Assembly: GCA_028554795.2 (NCBI GenBank)
Contig: CM068824.1
Location: 158,174,289-158,238,288 of the forward strand
Direction: 5' to 3'
DNA: 64,000 nt
Source: Sinohyriopsis cumingii
Lineage: Eukaryota; Mollusca; Bivalvia; Unionida; Unionidae
The position numbers and the translations under genes were made by a program. Positions within the stretch are counted from its first letter, which is position 1. The number at the start of each line of letters is the position of its first letter. This document shows, piece after piece, positions 54,778 through 64,000 of this stretch. The notes beneath the pieces were generated by a model. It had not been told where the DNA came from, made no database searches, and saw nothing but the letters and a program-made list of their open reading frames with translations.

Positions 54778-55507
54778 TACTGAACTGAACATCATTGTCA
54801 ATGTCGATAAGCATACCGCGTTCCCAATAGTGGATGGCCGTTGTAATAGCCATACGACAGATTAGTAATAAGTCACACTTCAGTTCTTTGTTTTTTATTT
54901 CTTTTGCGACACAAAAATGATTATTATTGTCTAAGCAATGTTATCTGTTAATGATTACTATTCAATGACATATCCACAGACGTAGAGATTTTGTCAAATC
55001 TCTACAGATTTGGAAAGTTAACAGAAATAATATCGAGTTGTCGGCTTTAGTAAAAACAGAGACTAGGTGGGTATAAGCTACAACAGCTTCGTATGGTTCT
55101 TCTAAGTTATAAATTCATGACTCCCGAATGGAAAGAACTCCTTACAACATCATTTTGGTCATTTTAATTCACGTCCATTTTCGTCAAAACTCTCGTTCTG
55201 ATATGGTGTAGACTGAATTGATGAACATCAATGACAATGTCGTTAAGCGTACTGCGCTCCCACTAGTAGGTGGCCATTGTAATAGAACTTCAGTTCTTTC
55301 CTTTTCTTTTGCGATGTCAAATGATTACCAGCTAACGACTGCTAGTCAAGAGTGTATCCACAGATAAAGATACTTTGTCAAATCCCTACAGATTTGTAAA
55401 TTTAATAGAAACAATATAATGTTTGCAGCTTTAATTAAACCAGAGCCTGGATGGGGGTAAGCTACAAAAGCTTTGCATACACATAATCCTTCTCTTCGTA
55501 ATTAAAC

Positions 55508-55588
<81 letters not shown>

Positions 55589-55645
55589 AACTCACGAATA
55601 GAAAGAACTCCTTAGAAAATAATTTTGGCCATTTTAATTCACCCT
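54778..55645. repeat. Diverged ~400-bp tandem duplication with (TA)n insert
   Basis: 54778-55175 and 55208-55645 share ordered blocks: GTGGCCATTGTAATAG-like, ATCCACAGA...TTTGTCAAATC, GGTAAGCTACAAAAGCTT-like and GAAAGAACTCCTTA. Copy 2 contains a (TA)n tract (~55507-55586). Confidence 0.7.
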
Positions 55646-55957
55646 AGAGAGATTATAAGACTTCAATCAAGTCCGCCATTTTAATTCACCCTAGAGAGAT
55701 TACGAGACTTCAATCAAGTCTGCCATTTTAATTCATCCTAGAGAGATTATCAGACTTCAATCAAGTCCGCCATTTTAATTCACCCTAGATAGATTACGGG
55801 ACTTCAATCAAGTCCGCCATTTTAATTCACCCTAGAGAGATTATCAGACTTCAATCAAGTCCGCCATTTTAATTCACCCTAGAGAGATTATCAGACTTCA
55901 ATCAAGTCCGCCATTTTAATTCACCATACAGAGATAATCAGACTTCAATCAAGTCCT
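55622..55957. repeat. Minisatellite, 47-bp unit, ~7 copies
   Basis: The unit is GCCATTTTAATTCACCCTAG + AGAGATTA + GACTTCAATCAAGTCC. It arises from the end of the preceding duplication. Confidence 0.88.
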
Positions 55958-57217
55958 TTCTGCCTGAAAATGCAACTGACCTAAGGTCTGGTCAGGACAA
56001 AAAATTACTCACTGACCCGATTTTCGAAAGCAGAATTGCCTTCTATTATTAAAAACATACTCTATTTTATATTCTAATAAAATTTTACGTGAATAGTATC
56101 AGTTCATAAAGAACTATATCTGCTCCCATTTAAATGGAATGAAAACAAAGAAACATATCTTCTTTCATGTAATAAATGTTGCGATAGTCTGTTTCTCATA
56201 TTAAAATGGACCTCAAAACAACAATCACTGTCAATTGAAGGGTTGTTAAACGCACAAACTTTACAAATAATAATATAATCTAATCACCTAATGACCACAC
56301 ATCACGAAACCTTAATAATTTCACTGTCATGTATTTTCTTGCTCATATTTGTATGATTCACCAGTAAGCTTTTCTAAGCAGAATATTGATACTTCACACG
56401 ATACAATACAAAACACAACCCAAGCACAACACAAAGATGAGGTGCTGTCACAAATTACTAAACACGTTTAACAACAAATATCCAAAATTATACCCGATGA
56501 TAAAAAATTCGGGAGGGTCCATATTATGAAACTAGTACATGATGTCACAAAGTCTCGTGAATGAATTGATTGTAAGTTTAAGAAATACTTCCCAACACCA
56601 ACTCAAAAGGATCGACAAATACTCACTAAAACCTAAAGCTATTCATTAAAACCTAAATATAATTAGCACAATGAAATATTATAACATGACACATTTGTTA
56701 AATCCAGTATGTTGGGGAGACCGAAACATTCAACAAAATGACGAATCTACATCGATCCGATTGGCAAACCAAACAATTTGCTAGCGGCTACGTTTTTTCG
56801 CCTGCCCACCCTTTCAGCTTCATATTTTCCTGACTGGAATAACCAACAGTCGAAATTTGAAACTCGAAGCCTGAAGACCAAAGGAAACTTATTGTTTTTG
56901 CTGCGTCTGAACTTTCAGACCAGGCCACTTTAATCAGGAGTAATAAACACCGGTCCCTTTCTCATGTTTACGCTTGTTTGGAAGGTTTTACCTTCCATAG
57001 GGCTATTGTGCGATTCTTGGTTTTTACATTTTTGAAACTGTACTTATAATTGCTACCATATATTCACTATTTTTCTGAGGTGTCATTAATATATTCATAT
57101 TATCTCGTCTTTGATTTTAAAAGCACGTCATCTTTACTCTTTGGATTATAACCGTGTAATAGATGTTTTCCGGGATAAAACTTTCGGTAGCCATATATCA
57201 CCATCATTGCCGTAAAC
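55958..57217. other. AT-rich stretch without recognised features
   Basis: I see nothing in it beyond low-complexity AT sequence. Confidence 0.5.
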
Positions 57218-57388
57218 CAGTGGTTCCCAACCTTTTCGAATACGAGGAATCCCTCATAACTTAAAACGTTTCGCGGACCCCTACGTGATATTAGCTGTAT
57301 CTTTAGGCTCTGGCAAGTGAGAAAATACACAACTCTTGGAATAACGTTAATAATAATGTGTCCACGGCCCACAGGATGGGAACCACTG
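57218..57388. mobile_element. hAT-like MITE
   Basis: The ends CAGTGGTTCCCAACC and complement CAGTGGTTCCCATCC are the common hAT terminus. The element is 171 bp with no coding capacity. The eight flanking bases do not match, so the insertion is old. Confidence 0.65.
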
Positions 57389-57641
57389 CTGTTTTAGTCA
57401 GTCCAAAAGGACACCCTCGGTTAATCTCAAAACAGTACTCTTGCTACCTGATATACCAAAATGTAAAATAATTCAAAGTACGCAGTTTTCTGGTTTTCAA
57501 GATATATTGATACTAAACGCTTTGATTGTGATAAAATAACAAAACATTATGCAAATAGCTATTATCTTCACGTTTTCGTGTTAGTATTGCTGATTTGTTT
57601 GTGTGTTTTCTCTTACTCCACCTTTGCTTGCCACGCTGCTG

Positions 57642-57661
57642 TTCTCTCTCTCTCTCTCTCT

Positions 57662-57736
<75 letters not shown>
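57642..57736. repeat. (CT)n followed by (TA)n
   Basis: About 11 CT units and about 36 TA units. Confidence 0.92.
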
Positions 57737-57741
<5 letters not shown>

Positions 57742-58793
57742 ATGACGCTGAAGTAGGTTGGTAAGTTATATTGGTGAATGGAACGATGGATGAATACATT
57801 GCGAGATGAATGCGAGTCTCTGGTTATCGGAATGTTCGATATCTTTCTCGTGATAGGGTGTTTTATAAAGACCGTGAGCCGTGCTTTTGTGATAAGGTTA
57901 TCGCTCTACCCACCGTATGATGTACCCGCTTTGATTCGCTTGATACCAGTACAAGTAGACACATGTATGTATGTATGTATCGGGGTAAGGGAGTGAGAAA
58001 GTGACCATTCTGAATTAAAACTTGAATCTAAATTATTTAAATATTTTGAGATATTTACAAATGTTTGAACGAAATAATGCATTAGATAAAACTAAACAAG
58101 AAGTTAATTTTTTTAAAGTCCATAAAAACACTAAGTTATAACGAATGCCAAGTTTGTCAGTGTGATCTGCACACTACGGCGGTTATGCTTAGCCCTACCG
58201 TAGTTTTGACGCATATTCCGAATTAGAGGTATCGCAAATTATTGCCCATACACCGTACTGTGACTTAGGAACATTTCCAAAAATGAGGTACTGATTTAGG
58301 CTGTTGTACTGTCCTTTTCTCAACAGATCATCCGATGACATCATGATAATATCCAAATATAAACATATCCAAGGTAGTAAAATGCAATTAAAACTTTTAT
58401 TCCGTCTCATCACCAGTATTATTTTTTTTTAATTCAGTCAAAATCACATCAACTGTGTTTGCAAAAAAAAAGCATACTCATTGTCATACAAATTTAGGCG
58501 ACATTAAAGCGTTTCAATGCAGTGCCATCGCTTTCACACGCTGATAAAATAGACAAAATAAATGTCCAGTAATTTACCCCACCCCTTGAATGTGTCTGAA
58601 CCTGAGACTAACCACTCTCCTGTGAGTGCGAGGAGAATTTTCTTGAATACGAGTTAGTGGTCCTATTCCACTCGCATTCTTAATCGTTTGATTACCTGAT
58701 ACTTGTTTAATGTATATCCTGTGTGGGAGTATTTCTCTTGTAAATCCTTTAACTGAAGATAGGCGATGAGATTCCAAGTCTGCTATGCAAATG

Positions 58794-58835
<42 letters not shown>

Positions 58836-60639
58836 TACAAGGTAGAAGATAGTTCCACTCAAGTTTTTTTTACTTTTTTCCAATCATCCGTATTTTAATA
58901 AAGAAAAGAACAAAGCTGAAAAATTTGTAATGTGTAACAAAAGGAGGATAAACGTATTCTTATTGTCTGAGACTGTTACATGCGCTTTTAAAAATCATTC
59001 CGGCACACCTAGCATGCTATCTGCTGAGAATTTGGTCAAAAGATCTCCAATTATACGGTCACAGAAAAGTACTTTTTTAATTCTTGTTCTCATACTTACT
59101 GACAGATTTTTTCTTCTCCAAAATATAATGAAAAGCGATAAATATGGTCCCGTTGAACTAACTTGAGGTAGGAAAGGTGTAGTTTGATATGAGTTACTTA
59201 TTAAGATTCAAACCACAGTTAAAAAATTTCTTCTTTCGAATTAGTACCCTATTGTTAATTCCATAGTGCACCGCCTCTCATTTTATCTAACACATCTAGC
59301 CCTGATTTACTTTCGTGATACACATGTACCAATAGTTTGTCTCGAAACATTGTAAAATCAAATAAATATATATATATATATATTTTTTAAAAGACTTAAA
59401 CACTGCATTGTGATAAAATGTTTAGAAATCTGATTTGTCAGATATTCTGCCTTTCCATTCAAAACACGCCCGTTTCACTGGCTCAGTCCCAAAATCACGT
59501 GAGATTAGGAAACTCCTAGTCTAACTCAGCCTTCTAACTCCGACTTTTATGTTAACATAAGTTATATTACAAAACACATCACTTCCATATAAGCCGAACT
59601 GTAATATTCAGAGTATAAAATAAAAGGAAATATGACAAAATACAAACCATTTTGTATGAAGAAAATCTAGAATGTTGAAGGTGCGCAGCTTCTACAGTTC
59701 TGTCTCAGCTCTCCATTTGGACTGTGAACGATAGTTATCATTTGGTGTCAATTATCTGGATATTATCTACCCCCATGTAGATGATCTAGACCACGCAACC
59801 TGTACCATCGTACATCAAACTAAGTTCCTACGTGTACCCAACCTTGTTATCTATCATCCTCATGTACATTTATGTACGTTTCATTCTGGAATTTGTACGT
59901 AATCTGTCTAGTTTTTAAACATTACCATTAATTTACATAAGGCTGAATTCAAAACTGATCAAAGTATGCATGGATGGATGGATGGATTGGATGGATAGAA
60001 GGATGGATGAATTGATGGGTGGATGGATAGATAAATGGATATATATATATATGAATGTACTTGCTGAATTTATTTTATATTACATGTGCATGCATAATTT
60101 ATTCGGTTGTCGTCTGAATTGATTTTTTTGACTGATTGATTAGTTGGTGTAAAAGGTATTTCATTACCAATTTACCTTTCAATTATCCTGCATTTTTTGT
60201 AAGGACAGAAGTTAAAGTTTACTTCATTACCTTGCTGTACTTCCTCACATGTCCTACGGTCTTGGTTTTCGATGATATACTCTTCAGAAACTAATTATTA
60301 AAATATTATAACATTCAGAGAAGGGTTACTTTCTATTTCTACAAAAGGAAAATACAGGGGGTGGGGATGGAGTGGAGTGGGATGTAATACTAATTACCGA
60401 AACCATCTACCTGCAATAATGCAAACACAGCCAATCAATATATATATTTCCAGTTTATCAATATTAGTGGGTTATAAATACATACCACTGGAAATTTCGG
60501 AGATTCTTATTTCCGATATTTCTTATGTTAAAAGCCGGAAACATTTTCTTAACTATATCGGAATTACTTTTAATTTTCAAATATAGATTATGGCAGCATC
60601 TATTCAGTTGTTTCGCTATCTCTCCGTGTAGCTGTTCTT
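57737..60639. other. Non-coding stretch with short simple repeats
   Basis: (GA)n near 58807-58832, (TA)n near 59366 and a (GGAT)n-rich patch at ~59968-60040. No gene is recognised. Confidence 0.5.
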
Positions 60640-60950
60640 CGGTTGTATCGCTCTCTACCCGTAGTAGATGTCATTCGGTCGTGTCGCTATCTACCCGTAG
60701 TAGATGTCATTCGGTCGTGTCGCTATCTATCCGTAGTAGATGTCATTCGGTCGTGTCGCTATCTATCCGTAGTAGATGTCATTCGGTCGTGTCGCTATCT
60801 ATCCGTAGTAGATGTCATTCGGTCGTGTCACTATCTATCCGTAGTAGATGTCATTCGGTCGTGTCGCTATCTATCCGTAGTAGATGTCATTCGTTCGTTT
60901 CGCTATCTATCCGTAGTAGATGTCATTCGTTCGTGTCGCTATCTATCCGA
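60640..60950. repeat. Minisatellite, 36-bp unit, ~9 copies
   Basis: The unit is CATTCGGTCGTGTCGCTATC + TATCCGTAGTAGATGT. Because 36 is divisible by three, Ser/Arg-rich frames stay open across it. Confidence 0.9.
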
Positions 60951-61198
60951 CATTAATAAGCTGTATGCTAGATAATTCTTGTCACATTATTTCGAATGGA
61001 AATGTTTCTGATTGTGAAACAGAGATCCACTCAATTTAGAGTAAATATAGGCAACTTCATACATAATCATTTCGAGTCAAGCATCTGAGGATATGATATT
61101 ATGGGACACCCCCACCCACCCGATCATTTTCACTCTTCACAAGATATAGTTACGTTTTGATCAATTAATTACTCCTGATTTTGTGATTATTCTAATAA

Positions 61199-61200
<2 letters not shown>

Positions 61201-61249
<49 letters not shown>

Positions 61250-61320
61250 CATTATTATTATTATTATTATCATTATTATTATTATTATTATTATTATTGT
61301 TGTTGTTGTTGTTGTTGTTG
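61201..61320. repeat. (TTA)n / (TTG)n microsatellite
   Basis: About 34 TTA units with a few TCA interruptions, ending in TTG units. Confidence 0.93.
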
Positions 61321-63399
61321 GTCCGATAGGCTATATATTTAAGTTTAGACAGATATAAGATTTACAAGTTAAATAATGCGTATGTATATCGAAGGAAATC
61401 AAGAACTCAAGAACAGTTAATATTTTTAAAGGGAGCTTGAAGTGTTGGTCATTCTTTCGCTAACACTGTCTAACAGTGTGTCCGTAATAGAAACTGTCTG
61501 GTAGCGAAATAGCCTTTAAAACTGTATATACTTATTGTATGTGCTCACAGTGCGTGCAAGATAAATAATAGAAATATTAACAAAATGAAAGAACATATTT
61601 ACAAATATTAATCCTAGAGGAAATAACTGTAAACAACATACCTAATTGTTCCAGCGTGTGGTTTTATCAAGATAGCAAATACTGCTTTTAACGAAAATCT
61701 AGGCCATTGAAGTGCAAGTCCCGTTGTGTAACCTTTATATTTAGTACTGATTCAGTTAGTACAACGTGAAACCATTAAAATGTAACAAAGATGGATAATA
61801 ACTTGATATTTCTTTTTGATGAGTGGATATCTCCCTATGATATTAAGACAACCTGACCAAAAAACAAAGAACAATTACTAGCTGTTTCTTTTGAAAAATT
61901 CAGTTTTCCTTTTAAAAATAGTCCGAAATGCTTTTAAAAATAGTCCGAAATTTATACACTTTAATCGTAATTTGTTTTATGTAATCGTCTGCTAATAATT
62001 TTAGCTAAAATATAAGAATATATTTTTTCTATACGAAAACGAAACCACTGAGAGTTAACTAGTAGTACGCATGCCACAGCTCTTAAATCTGTTCTTACAC
62101 GTTTGTTGGTTAAGTTACAAACACAATTCTGTTTTTAGAAAGAAACCCATCTTTTTCTCGCATCAGTCCGTATACTATGAAACTAATCTCAGTGGTAATT
62201 TCTGTTCTACTGACACGGGGGACATCTTCTGTTACATCGTCTCTGTTTTCCGCGTATGAACAAGTATCGTTGATATAAATGCATCGTGTGATTATGGACT
62301 GGATTTATGTGGCAATTCTACATGTAGTCATCAGATTTCAGCGGCGACGGAGCAGATTGTTGACATCGTAAATTGTGTTTCTGTTCCGCCACTGAATGTT
62401 TGAAATCATAATGTGGGGAAAATATGAAGACTTTCAATAGCAATTATCAAAAAATATGCTATGGAATATAACGTTTATTTCATTTTGAGTGCAGTAAGGA
62501 GGATGTAGTTACACTGGGAATATAGTGGAAATTACAGTACAATTTCGAAATGCGTAATCAAGCTTGAGAACCCATGACATGGCTCATGTAATTCGGATTT
62601 GCAGAACTAAGTACATTTTGAAGACGTACAGGATGTAGAACTGTGAGTATATTTTTGCCATTCTTGTTACCAGTGAAAGAATACAGTGTATGCCTTGTCA
62701 CTTGCATGTTATTTGTAAGGACTCTGTCTGGCGTCTGCTGTATAGCTAGCCTAAATCCGAAACAATGTATAAAAAATTATTTATTTTGGGACTTATTCGC
62801 AGCCTAGACGAAGTATTGAAGAAGTTCTTAGAGTGGAGTCGGAGAAATAGGTGAGTCTAATGGGCAACGGCTAGATAAAGACGGTTTAGAGAGGACAGAT
62901 TCCATCAGGAGTTTGAACTACATGAACCTCTACTAAGGGATTTTGATATCCGCCACTCTTTAGGAGTTTAAAGTTAGGGATCTGATCCAATATTAGAAAA
63001 GGCTTATAGGATTCTGTTCAAAGTTTGTACTACTTTAGCCACTAACTAGACATTTTTGATTTCCCCCCTCTTTCAAAGTTTCTAGTTAGAGATATGGTCG
63101 AACAGTAGAAAACGTTCCGTCGAAATTCGTCTAGAAATCGGATGCTAAATACATCCTGTGTATTGTCTAATAATATTTCGACCCCAAGAAGAGGAACTGA
63201 CAAAATTCGTTCAGCGGAATAGGAAATATGAAGTCCCGTGTGGGTACCATCATCGGAAAGTCCATAGAGAGGACCGATTCTATCAGCAATTTAGACTACG
63301 CGAACCCTTGCTTTAAGTATTTTAACTGACACTTCTCTTGAACTTTTGCAGCTTGAAATATGCTCCAAGAGTAAGTATCAAACTACGAAATTATGTTAG

Positions 63400-63403
<4 letters not shown>
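61321..63403. other. Non-coding stretch with a weak diverged duplication
   Basis: Segments near 62.88 and 63.26 kb share GAGAGGAC-GATTC-ATCAG and GAACC-T-CT--AAG blocks. No gene is recognised. Confidence 0.4.

Positions 63404-63488
<85 letters not shown>
63404..63488. repeat. (TA)n microsatellite
   Basis: About 42 uninterrupted TA units. Confidence 0.93.
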
Positions 63489-63491
<3 letters not shown>

Positions 63492-63564
63492 GTAACAGGG
63501 AACACCATATGGGTGAAGTAAGTTGCACAGACGTTGCAGAGTTATATCACAAGGTGCTACGCGA

Positions 63565-63813
63565 AGAGCAGCAGAGGGGGCGAATCCCACAACTTTTAGA
63601 AGCCTCCAAACGCCGAAATAAACCCTTTATAAAAACCCAACGCCGTTGCAAACGTAATTGTCGCGGCGTTTTTGTTGTCGTCGTCGTTGGAAGGGGCGCT
63701 GCCTACAACTTGTCGCCAAGGCCGAAATGGAGGGCTCTAACCTTACGAGTTGTAGACGTAATTGTCGCCGTCGTTGCTGAGTTTTGTTGTCGTCGCCCCC
63801 TCTGCTGCTCTCT
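63565..63813. mobile_element. Possible MITE with AGAGCAGCAGAGGGGGCGA ends
   Basis: A ~19-bp inverted repeat (AGAGCAGCAGAGGGGGCGA) bounds 250 bp rich in GTTGTCGTCG-type sequence. No clear target duplication is visible. Confidence 0.45.
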
Positions 63814-64000
63814 AGCTGAAAATTGTATCTAACCCGACTCGATACCGTGTTCGAGGATCATGTAAGTTTATCGTTACAAATCCATGTGGTTTTGCCTGAG
63901 CACGACCAAAGAAATGTTTAAACTTATTTACATCCATATCGCCGCTGCACCAAGTCTGATGTATATTTCGTAACGTGTGTGTGTCAACGCCGCTGAACAG

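Noticed and set aside
57581-57799. Open frames over (TA)n and (CT)n, also at 63338-63832
   Set aside because: Microsatellite translations (IYIYIY) with no support.
60525-60975. Ser/Arg-rich open frames
   Set aside because: The 36-bp repeat keeps frames open; no coding signal outside the array.

Overview
The window looks like nuclear DNA of an invertebrate animal, most likely a lophotrochozoan and plausibly a bivalve mollusc. It has small phase-consistent exons split by AT-rich introns, many micro- and minisatellites, tRNA-derived SINEs, MITEs, and one large Polinton/Maverick. The species call is inference; nothing in the sequence names the organism.

Host gene. One secreted-protein gene runs on the minus strand through most of the left three quarters (about 49.2 kb down to 0.5 kb, continuing off the left edge). 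I can place 17 exons from splice sites and codon phase. In gene order they give a signal-peptide-like N terminus, two regions resembling the LolA-like domains of metazoan secreted proteins, then a series of cysteine-rich PAN/apple-type exons, mostly phase 1-1. The true first exon and the 3' end are not in view, and the join between the exons at 7.6 kb and 4.5 kb does not close.

Polinton. A 20,163-bp element (24503-44665) sits in one intron of that gene, with its core genes antisense to the host. It has near-identical ~370-bp terminal inverted repeats and a perfect 6-bp target duplication (GCCGCA), so it looks young. Layout, left to right: TIR; coiled-coil gene; opposite-strand double CCHC zinc-knuckle gene; protein-primed DNA polymerase B; accessory cassette (a BIR/inhibitor-of-apoptosis gene, three tandem F-box-like genes, two small unknowns); packaging ATPase; two pX-like basic proteins; unknown; chromodomain integrase; membrane protein; minor capsid; basic virion-type protein; major capsid; Cys-His protein; adenain-type protease; three charged coiled-coil genes in a tandem array; TIR. 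The element is structurally complete, but several core genes are interrupted (about six breaks in all), so I treat it as a young fossil.

The most interesting signals are in that element: the BIR plus F-box-like cassette, a five-copy hairpin at TIR inner ends and gene 3' ends with a compensatory base-pair change, a promoter module duplicated with the right-end gene array, and tandem TACGTA-bearing units in the TIRs.

Right quarter (49.3-64 kb). I recognise no intact gene. It holds SINE copies, a hAT-like MITE, a ~400-bp tandem duplication followed by a 47-bp minisatellite, other minisatellites and long simple repeats.
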